A DNA stretch of 20,749 bases from an uncultured Oscillospiraceae bacterium (lineage in GTDB: Bacteria; Bacillota; Clostridia; Oscillospirales; Oscillospiraceae), in the NCBI GenBank assembly GCA_947627085.1, contig CANQUO010000010.1, forward strand, positions 1 to 20,749, written 5' to 3'. Made by a program: the position numbers and the translations under genes. Of the stretch, positions 1 to 6,679 are shown one piece after another. Every line of letters begins with the position of its first letter. Position 1 is the stretch's first letter. The notes under the pieces were generated by a model that did not search any database, was not told the origin of the DNA, and saw only the letters and a list, made by a program, of their open reading frames with translations.

Positions 1-360
1 CATCTGCGTAAGCTCCCGGGTGTCCACGCCGGAGATGCCCACGATGCCCATGCGCTCCATGAAGGTCTGAATGTCCTCCTGGCACCGGAAGTTGGAGGGC
101 TCGGCGCAAACCTCCCTAACTACAGCTCCGCGGACATGGATGGATGAGCTTTCCATGTCCGCGTCGGCGACACCGTAATTACAAAACATCGGGAAAGTAA
201 AAATTACCAGCTGACCGAAATAGCTGGGGTCCGTAAGGCTCTCCACATTACCCGTCATGCCGGTGGTGAAAACAAGCTCGCCAACGCTTGTACCGGCCTT
301 CCCGAAAGACCGCCCCTCGTACCTTTTTCCGTTCTCAAGTATCAAATATGCTTTTCCCAT
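1..360 (-). CDS. carA: Carbamoyl-phosphate synthase small subunit, N-terminal part (runs off the left edge)
   Basis: Reading leftward from the ATG at 360, 120 codons remain open to the window edge. They match the N-terminal domain of CarA: MGKAYLILENGKRYEGRSFG, then a VFTTGMTGNVESLTDPSYFG stretch and a FPMFCNYGV segment, and later GISGVDTRELTQ, all hallmarks of this family. CarA is the glutamine amidotransferase subunit that passes ammonia to CarB to make carbamoyl phosphate for pyrimidine and arginine synthesis in the cytoplasm. The catalytic class-I amidotransferase half (Cys-His-Glu) lies outside the window, so activity cannot be judged. AAGGAG a few bases upstream of the ATG supports this start. 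The gene follows dapL by 35 bp on the same strand with no visible terminator, so the two are probably co-transcribed. Confidence 0.93.
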   Translation of the reverse strand, partial: MGKAYLILENGKRYEGRSFGKAGTSVGELVFTTGMTGNVESLTDPSYFGQLVIFTFPMFCNYGVADADMESSSIHVRGAVVREVCAEPSNFRCQEDIQTFMERMGIVGISGVDTRELTQM

Positions 361-395
361 ATGATCTCCTTAATAGTCCAGCGACCGTTTCTTTT

Positions 396-1613
396 TCAGC
401 GGAGGAGCTTCCGAATCCTCTCCATGGCCTCGCAGGTATTTTCATAGGTTCCGAAGGCGGTGAGGCGTATATATCCCTCGCCGGAGGGGCCAAAGCCCGC
501 GCCGGGGGTGGTGACGATGCAGGCCTCGTGGAGGAGCTTGTCGAAAAACTCCCAGGAGCCCAGTCCGTCGGGGGTGCCGCACCAGATATAGGGGGCGTTC
601 ACGCCGCCGTAGACGGAGAGCCCCGCGCCGGAAAGGGCCTCGCGTATGACCTTCGCGTTATTTAAGTAGTAGCGGACGTTCTCCATGGACTGCTCCCAGC
701 CGATGTCGGAGAGGGCCGCCTCGGCGCCACGCTGGATGATGTAGGGCACGCCGTTGAACTTTGTGCCCATGCGCCTGTTCCACATGTCCCGGAGGGACAC
801 GCCGTCACGGACAAGGTCCTTGGGAATCACGGTGTAGGCGCACCTGTTGCCGGTGAAGCCGGAGCTTTTTGAGAAGGACCGGAACTCAATGGCGCAGGTC
901 TTGGCGCCCTCCACCTCAAATATGCTGTGGGGGATGCCGGGCTCGGTTATGAAGGCCTCGTAGGCCGAGTCATAAAGTATGACGCTCCCGTGCTCGTTTG
1001 CGTAGTCCACCCAGACCTTCAGCTGGTCATATGTGGCCGCCGTGCCGGTGGGGTTATTTGGGGAGCAGATGTAGATCATATCCGGCACGCGCTCCGGAAG
1101 GGTGGGGAAGAAGCCGTTTTCGGCGGTGCAGGGCAGATAGACAAGGTTCGTCCACTTCTCGCCGTCGTAATCACCGGCCCTTCCCGCCATTGCGTTGGTG
1201 TCCACATACACCGGGTACACCGGGTCGCAGACCGCCACCACGTTGTCGGCTGAAAATATATCGCCGATGTTGCCGCAGTCGGACTTGGCCCCGTCGGAGA
1301 CGAAAATCTCATCGTCGGCTATGTCCACGCCCTGCTTTTTGTAGGCGCGCTGAATGGCGAAGCGGAGAAAATCGTAGGCCCCGCAGGTCTCCTCGCAGTA
1401 GCCGCGGAAAGACTCCTTTTTGCCCATCTCCTCGGTGGCCCGAAGCTGTGCCTCGATGACCGCCGGGGCCAGGGGGAGGGTCACGTCGCCGATGCCCATG
1501 CGTATAAGCGGCATGGGGGGATTTGTGGCCTGAAAGGCCCGTGTGCGGCGGCCTATCTCGGGAAAAAGATACCCGCCGGGGAGCTTTTGAAAGTTGGTAT
1601 TTACCTTGACCAT
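396..1613 (-). CDS. dapL: LL-diaminopimelate aminotransferase
   Basis: This 405-residue protein is a fold-type I PLP aminotransferase that matches DapL over its whole length. It converts tetrahydrodipicolinate directly to LL-2,6-diaminopimelate with glutamate as amino donor, bypassing the acylated DapD/DapC/DapE route to lysine and peptidoglycan. The N-terminus (NTNFQKLPGGYLFPEIGRR) is typical of DapL. SPNNPTG is at residues 184-190, the YDSAYEAF segment near 214-221, and the PLP lysine is K249 in SFSKSSGFTGNR. Length agrees with the usual 400-410 residues. The ATG at 1613 is preceded by AAGGGG about 11 bases away and by a near-ideal promoter (1648-1676). It lies head-to-head with asnB and is followed by carA. 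Identification is firm. Confidence 0.96.
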   Translation of the reverse strand: MVKVNTNFQKLPGGYLFPEIGRRTRAFQATNPPMPLIRMGIGDVTLPLAPAVIEAQLRATEEMGKKESFRGYCEETCGAYDFLRFAIQRAYKKQGVDIADDEIFVSDGAKSDCGNIGDIFSADNVVAVCDPVYPVYVDTNAMAGRAGDYDGEKWTNLVYLPCTAENGFFPTLPERVPDMIYICSPNNPTGTAATYDQLKVWVDYANEHGSVILYDSAYEAFITEPGIPHSIFEVEGAKTCAIEFRSFSKSSGFTGNRCAYTVIPKDLVRDGVSLRDMWNRRMGTKFNGVPYIIQRGAEAALSDIGWEQSMENVRYYLNNAKVIREALSGAGLSVYGGVNAPYIWCGTPDGLGSWEFFDKLLHEACIVTTPGAGFGPSGEGYIRLTAFGTYENTCEAMERIRKLLR

Positions 1614-1647
1614 GGTATTTCAGCCCCTTTTTGTCCATTTTAATAAG

Positions 1648-1676
1648 ATTATAGGCGCAAAACCGGCCGATGTCAA
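1648..1676 (-). promoter_or_regulatory. SigA-type promoter of dapL
   Basis: Read on the minus strand, TTGACA occupies 1676-1671 and TATAAT 1653-1648, with exactly 17 bp between. Both hexamers match consensus fully. The predicted start near 1641 leaves a leader of about 28 nt before the dapL ATG, too short for a riboswitch. Confidence 0.88.
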
Positions 1677-1691
1677 CGCTGTTTAAAGCCC

Positions 1692-1720
1692 AAAAACCCC
1701 GGCCTTTGGGGCCGGTTTTT
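1692..1720. terminator. Bidirectional terminator-like hairpin between the divergent dapL and asnB promoters
   Basis: A 6-bp GC stem (CCGGCC at 1699-1704 with GGCCGG at 1710-1715, loop TTTGG) is flanked by five A on the left and five T on the right. It therefore looks like an intrinsic terminator on either strand. It lies upstream of both divergent promoters, so it ends no gene visible here. It could insulate the two units or be a relic of a lost gene. Confidence 0.5.
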
Positions 1721-1770
1721 GGTCAGTTATCCAAAATGCAATTTTAAAAATCAAGTCCTGCAAAAATGCC

Positions 1771-1800
1771 TTGACAAACGGTGCGCGGATAGTGTAAAAT
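1771..1800 (+). promoter_or_regulatory. Probable SigA promoter of asnB
   Basis: TTGACA at 1771-1776 and TAAAAT at 1795-1800 are separated by 18 bp. Transcription would start near 1807 and give a leader of about 86 nt before the asnB ATG, long enough for the attenuator-like structures described at 1819-1874. Confidence 0.7.
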
Positions 1801-1818
1801 GCAACACGTTAAACAGTG

Positions 1819-1874
1819 AAATCCACAAGGGTGCGGATTTATCTTCGTTTATGGGGATATTTCCGCGCTTTTTT
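1819..1874 (+). promoter_or_regulatory. Possible transcription attenuator in the asnB leader
   Basis: Two mutually exclusive hairpins can be drawn. The downstream one pairs 1831-1837 with 1862-1868 (7 bp, one G-T). After a 2x2 internal loop it pairs 1840-1844 with 1855-1859, and it is followed by six T (1869-1874), like an intrinsic terminator. The upstream one pairs AAATCC (1819-1824) with GGATTT (1835-1840) plus two inner pairs, and it uses bases of the terminator's 5' arm. The asnB ribosome binding site follows directly. No leader peptide or known riboswitch core is recognisable, and the leader is far too short for a canonical T-box. Function is inferred from folding by eye only. Confidence 0.4.
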
Positions 1875-1892
1875 GCATAGGAGGGGTTTAAA

Positions 1893-3476
1893 ATGTGCTC
1901 TATAATCGGCTTTACCCGCCGCTCCATACCAATCGAGCTTGCAATGGAGGGCTTCAACGAGACCGTGAGCCGGGGACCCGACATGTCCCGGTTCGTGGAG
2001 GCCGGCGAGGGCTGGCTGGGGTTCCACCGCCTTGCCATAATGGGCCTTACGGAGGAGGGGATGCAGCCCTTTGAGCTTGAGGGGAACATGGTGGTCTGCA
2101 ACGGGGAGCTATATAATTTCCGGCCGCCGAAGCGCAGGATGGCGAAGAAATATACCTTCCGCTCCGACTCCGACTGCGAGCTCATACTGCCCCTCTATAA
2201 GGAGCTGGGCCTTGGCATGTTCGCGCGGCTTGATGCGGAGTTTGCCATGATAATCTACGACGTCAAAAGGGGCGGGCTTATCGCCGCCCGTGACCCCATC
2301 GGCATAAGGCCCCTCTATTACGGCTATCTTGAGGATGAGTCGATAGTTTTCGCCAGCGAGCCTAAGAACCTGACGCCATTTTGCAAAAAAATACTGCCCT
2401 TCCCCCCGGGACACTACTGGGTGGACGGGAAATTCGTGTGCTACAACGATATCGCCAAGGTGGAGGGGGAGTACATAACGGCATCTTCCTATCAGGTCTG
2501 CGCCGGCATCCGGGGCAGGCTCATCGCCGCCGTGGAAAAGCGCCTGGACTCCGACGCCCCGGTGGGCTTCTTGCTGTCGGGCGGGCTGGACTCAAGCCTT
2601 GTGTGCGCCATCGCCGCCAAGATACTTGGCAAAAAGATACGCTCCTTCGCCATCGGCATGGACAAGGACGCCATAGATTTAAAATACGCCCGCAAGGTGG
2701 CGGACTTCATCGGCGCGGACCACACCGAGGTATATATGACGAGAGACGATGTCTTGGCAAGCTTAGAGACCGTCATAAAAGCCCTTGGGACCTGGGACAT
2801 AACCACCATCAGGGCAAGCATGGGCATGTACCTTGTGTGCAAGGCCATACATGAGACCACGGACATCCGCGTTCTGCTCACCGGCGAAATTTCAGACGAG
2901 CTTTTCGGGTATAAGTACACCGACTTCGCCCCCAGCCCCGAGGAATTTCAGCTTGAGGCCCAGAAGCGCATACGGGAGCTTCACATGTACGACGTCCTCC
3001 GGGCCGACAGGTGCATCTCCGTAAACTCCCTGGAGGCCAGGGTGCCCTTCGGGGACCTGGACTTTGTGAAATACGTCATGAGCGTGGACCCGGCCATGAA
3101 GATGAACACCTACAACATGGGCAAGTACCTTCTCCGCCACGCCTTCGAGGCGGATAACATCCTGCCCGGGGCCATACTCTGGCGGCAGAAGGCGGCCTTC
3201 TCCGACGCGGTGGGCCACTCCATGGTGGACGACCTCAAGGAGTACGCAAACGGCCTTTATACCGACGCGGAGTTTGAGGAAAAGCGTAAAAAATACGCCT
3301 ATCGCACGCCCTTTACGAAGGAAAGTCTCCTGTACCGTGAGATTTTCGAGAAATATTACCCCGGTCAGGCGGAGATGATAGCTGATTTCTGGATGCCCAA
3401 CCCCACCTGGCCCGGCTGTAACGTCACCGACCCCAGCGCCCGTGTCCTCTCAAACTACGGCGCCAGCGGCATATGA
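1893..3476 (+). CDS. asnB: Asparagine synthetase B (glutamine-hydrolysing)
   Basis: This 527-residue, two-domain cytoplasmic enzyme makes asparagine from aspartate, ATP and glutamine. The N-terminal class-II amidotransferase domain begins MCSIIGF, so Cys2 becomes the nucleophile once Met is removed. It also carries SRGPD (26-30), FHRLAIM (44-50) and CNGELYNF (69-76). The synthetase domain has the PP-loop SGGLDSS at 229-235, and LLTGEISDELFGY and LEARVPFGD further on. The C-terminal WMPNPTW...TDPSAR segment is family-typical. Length is close to that of E. coli AsnB (about 554). AGGAGGGG about 8 bases before the ATG fixes the start. It is transcribed alone, divergently from dapL, and may be controlled by its structured leader. 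A long hairpin (3499-3547) follows the stop codon. Confidence 0.95.
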   Translation: MCSIIGFTRRSIPIELAMEGFNETVSRGPDMSRFVEAGEGWLGFHRLAIMGLTEEGMQPFELEGNMVVCNGELYNFRPPKRRMAKKYTFRSDSDCELILPLYKELGLGMFARLDAEFAMIIYDVKRGGLIAARDPIGIRPLYYGYLEDESIVFASEPKNLTPFCKKILPFPPGHYWVDGKFVCYNDIAKVEGEYITASSYQVCAGIRGRLIAAVEKRLDSDAPVGFLLSGGLDSSLVCAIAAKILGKKIRSFAIGMDKDAIDLKYARKVADFIGADHTEVYMTRDDVLASLETVIKALGTWDITTIRASMGMYLVCKAIHETTDIRVLLTGEISDELFGYKYTDFAPSPEEFQLEAQKRIRELHMYDVLRADRCISVNSLEARVPFGDLDFVKYVMSVDPAMKMNTYNMGKYLLRHAFEADNILPGAILWRQKAAFSDAVGHSMVDDLKEYANGLYTDAEFEEKRKKYAYRTPFTKESLLYREIFEKYYPGQAEMIADFWMPNPTWPGCNVTDPSARVLSNYGASGI

Positions 3477-3495
3477 AAAACCCATAAAACACCTG

Positions 3496-3524
3496 TTGAA
3501 AACGTCCCCGTTCTGTACTAAAAT
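3496..3524 (+). promoter_or_regulatory. Probable SigA promoter of the SLH-domain gene, inside the asnB terminator hairpin
   Basis: TTGAAA (3496-3501) and TAAAAT (3519-3524) are 17 bp apart. The predicted start near 3531 falls in the 3' arm of the hairpin at 3499-3546. Such a transcript would have an 18-nt leader carrying the ribosome binding site but not the 5' arm that could pair with it. Confidence 0.6.
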
Positions 3525-3547
3525 GAGTACGGAAAGGGGGCGTTTTT
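3499..3547 (+). terminator. Terminator hairpin after asnB that also covers the next gene's ribosome binding site
   Basis: Positions 3499-3518 pair with 3527-3546 in a stem of about 19 bp with one mismatch (3510/3535) and an 8-nt loop, and the 3' arm ends in five T (3543-3547). It fits an intrinsic terminator for asnB. The 3' arm holds the GGAAAGGGGG ribosome binding site of the SLH gene, and the T run lies between that site and the start codon. Confidence 0.8.
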
Positions 3548-3548
3548 G

Positions 3549-4577
3549 GTGAAAAAACGCATATTTTCAATTATTTTATTGCTTTCAATGGCCGCGACGC
3601 TGGCCGTGCCGGCGGACGCCGGATATTTTAAGGACGTGCCGGAGGACCACTGGGCAAAAAGCTACATAGACGACGCGGCGGCGAGAGGGTATGTCAACGG
3701 CGTGGGGGACGGGCGGTACGCCCCCTCGGGCCGGGTGAGCTTCGCGGAGTTTGCCGCGATGACGGCCCGGCTCCTCTTCCCCGAGGAGCTGAGGGCCTGG
3801 TCCGGCTCCCGGGAGCGCTGGTACACCCCATATGTGGGGGTATGCTTTGCTGAAAATGTCTTTATGGGCGCGGACTTTGCCCTTGGCCGGGACGAGACGC
3901 GGGCCATGACCAGGGCGGAGGTGGCCCTCATGAGCGCCAACGCCTTGAAATCCGCCGGCGCGGTCATGCCTGATGTCAAAGAGCTTGAGGCCGTAGAGGC
4001 CCGTATACCGGACCTTTCCTTAAACAGCCCCGACGAGATAGCGGCCATACGGTGGGTCTACGTCAAGGGCGTTATGAACGGGTGCGACAACGGGCTCTTT
4101 GAGGGCTCCGCCGCCCTGAACCGGGCCCAGGCCGCGGCGGTGCTCATGCGCATGAGCCAGGTGGAGCTCAAAAAGCCGTCGGACGGCCTTGACGAGCGGA
4201 AGGCTTACAACTCCATCATGGCCATGAAGGAGCGCTACCCCGAGGGGACCAGATGGACGAACGAAAACTCCTACGCCTGGCATGGCGGGATATTCAACGT
4301 GGGCTACGGTTGCGCGGGCTTCGCCTTCCTCCTCTCCGACGCGGCCTTCGGGGACCTGCCGGCAAGGCGCGTGACGGGCGTGAGACTTGAGAATGTGCGC
4401 GTGGGCGACATATTGCGGATAAACAATGACACCCACTCCGTCATAGTCCTTAAGGTGAACGCCGACAGCGTCACCGTGGCCGAGGGCAATTACAACTCCT
4501 CCGTCCACTGGGGCCGTGAGCTGTCCCGCTCCCAGGTGGAGAGCGCCAGCTACCTGCTCACCAGATGGCCAGAGTAA
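3549..4577 (+). CDS. SLH-domain surface protein with a C-terminal cysteine-hydrolase-like domain
   Basis: An exported protein of 342 residues from the GTG at 3549. I prefer this over the TTG at 3546 because it sits about 8 bases after AGGGGG. A lysine-start signal peptide (KKRIFSIILLLSMAATLA, cut near ADA) is followed by three S-layer homology repeats: about 25-78 (DVPEDHWAKSYIDDAAARGY), 90-137 and 155-205 (IRWVYVKGVMNG). SLH triplets normally anchor proteins to pyruvylated cell-wall polymer. Residues 215-342 form a separate domain with GYGCAGFAFLLSDAAFG, VGDILRINNDTHSVIVL and AEGNYNSSVHWGR. C255 and H296, with E312 or N314, could make a papain-like (CHAP/NlpC-style) site. Whether it is an active wall hydrolase is unproven. 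It is monocistronic, with its own promoter and terminator. Confidence 0.85.
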   Translation: MKKRIFSIILLLSMAATLAVPADAGYFKDVPEDHWAKSYIDDAAARGYVNGVGDGRYAPSGRVSFAEFAAMTARLLFPEELRAWSGSRERWYTPYVGVCFAENVFMGADFALGRDETRAMTRAEVALMSANALKSAGAVMPDVKELEAVEARIPDLSLNSPDEIAAIRWVYVKGVMNGCDNGLFEGSAALNRAQAAAVLMRMSQVELKKPSDGLDERKAYNSIMAMKERYPEGTRWTNENSYAWHGGIFNVGYGCAGFAFLLSDAAFGDLPARRVTGVRLENVRVGDILRINNDTHSVIVLKVNADSVTVAEGNYNSSVHWGRELSRSQVESASYLLTRWPE

Positions 4578-4598
4578 ACCCAAAAAGAATCCACATTC

Positions 4599-4630
4599 AA
4601 AAAAGAGCTCCCATTGGGGGCTCTTTTTTT
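4599..4630 (+). terminator. Intrinsic terminator of the SLH-domain gene
   Basis: Positions 4599-4612 pair with 4616-4629 (outer A/T pairs, GAGC/GCTC, then TCCC/GGGG with one G-T) around a 3-nt loop, and a run of seven T follows. It lies 22 bp after the stop codon and just before the importer promoter. Confidence 0.88.
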
Positions 4631-4656
4631 GACGAGAACAGCATTAAAAATATTCA

Positions 4657-4685
4657 TTGACAAGTGACTATTGTTGTAGTAAGAT
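4657..4685 (+). promoter_or_regulatory. SigA-type promoter of the ABC importer operon
   Basis: TTGACA (4657-4662) and TAAGAT (4680-4685) are separated by 17 bp. An operator-like repeat fills the spacer and touches the -10 element, and a second copy follows the predicted start, so the promoter is likely repressed. Confidence 0.75.
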
Positions 4686-4714
4686 TATCAAAAGGTGACT
4701 ACTGCAATAGTAAC
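4664..4714 (+). promoter_or_regulatory. Two tandem operator-like sites over the importer promoter
   Basis: Copies at 4664-4683 and 4695-4714 both begin GTGACTA and have TAGTAA at positions 14-19, with 6-bp centres and 14 of 20 positions identical. Each is an imperfect inverted repeat built on ACTA-N6-TAGT. They are spaced 31 bp apart, about three helical turns, so they face the same side of the DNA. One covers the promoter spacer and -10, the other the start of the transcript. This is typical for a cooperative dimeric repressor. No regulator gene is adjacent, and the family is unknown. Confidence 0.6.
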
Positions 4715-4764
4715 GCCAAAGAGCACGGACCCGGATAGGGGAAATAGACAGGGGGAGTGAAAAA

Positions 4765-6675
4765 ATGACGGAGAGAGTACGAAAAAATTTATGCCTTGCG
4801 CTGGCGGCGCTGGCCGTGGCGGCGGGGCTTGCCGGGTGCGGCGGGAAAAAAGAGGAGATTCCCGAGGTGAGCGGGAATGTCCGGGTCGTCACCGCCGGGG
4901 AGCTGGGAGCGGCCGGGATAGTGGACAGCGTGTACACGGGCAACGGCTATCTCGTGCTGGTCAACGCGAACGCGACGGGAACGCTCCGGCAGCTTATCAC
5001 GCTGGACAGGGACCTCAATGTGACGGAAAGATCAGACCCGCAAATGTCGTCCTACGCGTTTGTCACCACCTCCGACGGCACCGGCAGGCTCATTTCGGAT
5101 AAAGAGGCGGGGTATACCGAAAAGGCCAAGCTGGGCAGAGCGGCAAACGCCTTTTCCGACGGCGAGGGACTGTATGTATACTCAAACGAGGGCCTTTTTA
5201 GAAACGGGGAGGCCGTAGCCTTACCGGAGGAGAGAGGATACGCCTACTCGGCGCGGGGTATGCTGACAGTGGGAGGCACGCTGTACGCGGTGTTGAGCAG
5301 GGCGCAAACCCGGGACGGCGCGGAGACGTGGAAAAGCACGTGGCTGTGTCCGGTGGAGCCGGGGACGGCCGCCCTTGAGGCGGAGGGACTTTCCGTGCCC
5401 TTCCGGGTGGACGCCTGCGCCTCGGACGGCGTTACGGGGTGGCTATTGAGCGATGGGGACCTATACAGGACCGACGGAGAGAGCGTGACAGCCTACGGGC
5501 GGCTCAGCACGAAGGCCGACACCAGGGCGGCAAGGCTCAGGGCCGGGAACGGGGACCTTTTGCTATACACAGCGGACAGGCTGACGCTCCTGACCGAAAG
5601 GGACCTGGGCGGCGCGCCAAATCCCACGGACGCCCCGATGGAAAAGACCGTCATACATATAGCGGCGTCCTCCGGCTATTACGATAAGGCGATCGCCGAT
5701 TTCAACAATTCAAATGAGGATTACACCGCGGTAATAGATACCAGGTATTCCCATGCGGACCTGGCCGCGCTCAACCTCGCCGTCGCCAACGGGGAGGTGG
5801 ACCTGGTAATCGGGGAGTACGGCGCCATGTACGGTTACGCGAAAAAGGGCCTTTTGGCGTCCCTGGAGGAGACGGCCCCGGAGCTTTTTGAGGACGGGGT
5901 GCTCTTTCCGAACGTGACTGAGGCCCTGAAGGTGGACGGGACAGTATACTTCCTGCCTGACGGCGTCGAGCTTGATACCTTCATGCTCCCGGAAAAGGAC
6001 GCCCGGGAGTTTACGGGCCTTGAGGATTTTCTTGACATGGTGGAGGAGACCTATCCCGCCAATTACAACGAGGAGTTCTTCCACTTCCTGCAGGTGTGCG
6101 GAGATAACTGGATAGACCTTGAAAAAGGCGAGGCGTATTTTGACGATCCGAGCTTCAGAAGGGTTTTCAAATACTTTGGCGATCTTCCAAACGACTACGA
6201 GCTGGACGCCGGCGTTCCACACCCGCTTTATCTATTTAACCCGTCCGCGCTGGATAGCGGCTATGTGCCGGTGGCGGTGCCAAACGAGAAAAGCTACGGC
6301 GTAATAGTTAAGTCGAACCACTATTTCGGAGTGATAAAGGGCGGCGCTGAGCGGGGCGCGTCGGAATTTTTGAAATACATGTTGCTGGACAAGCTGGAGT
6401 TGAAGGGCGGTTACCCGGTCTCAAAGGCGCTGTTTGAGGAGTATCTCGCCTCGGCGACTGCCTTCTCCGGCGAGCCGGCGTACTCAGACAGTCAGAAGGA
6501 GGTCATTTACGAATATATGGCGCTGGCCGACCATGTGAACCGGGTTGACTACGCCATATATAACGACGTCATCTACACGGAATTCATGGCCTACGATAAC
6601 GGGGACGCCACCCTTGACGAGGCGCTGGAGCATATACAGAGCCGCGTGTCGCTGTATCTTTCCGAGCTGGGGTGA
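4765..6675 (+). CDS. Extracellular solute-binding lipoprotein with a long N-terminal beta-rich domain
   Basis: A 636-residue lipoprotein. The signal peptide ends in the lipobox LAGC with C25 as the lipid-anchored residue. Residues about 40-285 are beta-rich and contain loose repeats (DGEGLYVYSNEGLF, VGGTLYAVLS, GVTGWLLSDGDLYRTDGE, GNGDLLLYTADRLTLL) that suggest a propeller-like fold. From about residue 294 (KTVIHIAASSGYYDKAIADFN) it resembles family-1 periplasmic-type binding proteins of carbohydrate ABC importers. Two MalF/MalG-type permeases follow directly, so it should deliver a substrate to them; the substrate cannot be read from sequence. Family members are usually 400-550 residues, so the N-terminal domain is an addition. 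The ATG at 4765 follows AGGGGGAG. The promoter region carries tandem operators. Confidence 0.85.
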   Translation: MTERVRKNLCLALAALAVAAGLAGCGGKKEEIPEVSGNVRVVTAGELGAAGIVDSVYTGNGYLVLVNANATGTLRQLITLDRDLNVTERSDPQMSSYAFVTTSDGTGRLISDKEAGYTEKAKLGRAANAFSDGEGLYVYSNEGLFRNGEAVALPEERGYAYSARGMLTVGGTLYAVLSRAQTRDGAETWKSTWLCPVEPGTAALEAEGLSVPFRVDACASDGVTGWLLSDGDLYRTDGESVTAYGRLSTKADTRAARLRAGNGDLLLYTADRLTLLTERDLGGAPNPTDAPMEKTVIHIAASSGYYDKAIADFNNSNEDYTAVIDTRYSHADLAALNLAVANGEVDLVIGEYGAMYGYAKKGLLASLEETAPELFEDGVLFPNVTEALKVDGTVYFLPDGVELDTFMLPEKDAREFTGLEDFLDMVEETYPANYNEEFFHFLQVCGDNWIDLEKGEAYFDDPSFRRVFKYFGDLPNDYELDAGVPHPLYLFNPSALDSGYVPVAVPNEKSYGVIVKSNHYFGVIKGGAERGASEFLKYMLLDKLELKGGYPVSKALFEEYLASATAFSGEPAYSDSQKEVIYEYMALADHVNRVDYAIYNDVIYTEFMAYDNGDATLDEALEHIQSRVSLYLSELG

Positions 6676-6679
6676 TGTT

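Noticed and set aside
1801..1892. T-box riboswitch before asnB, suggested by AGGGTG in the leader
   Set aside because: The leader is under 90 nt, with no room for the specifier stem and no TGGN bulge in the expected place.
4664..4714. BlaI/MecI-type operators
   Set aside because: The half-sites share only part of the TACA/TGTA pattern and no BlaI-like gene is adjacent, so the regulator family is left open.
6545..6679. Upstream extension of the first permease
   Set aside because: The added residues overlap the binding-protein gene, are not hydrophobic, and lack a ribosome binding site. The ATG at 6680 fits better.
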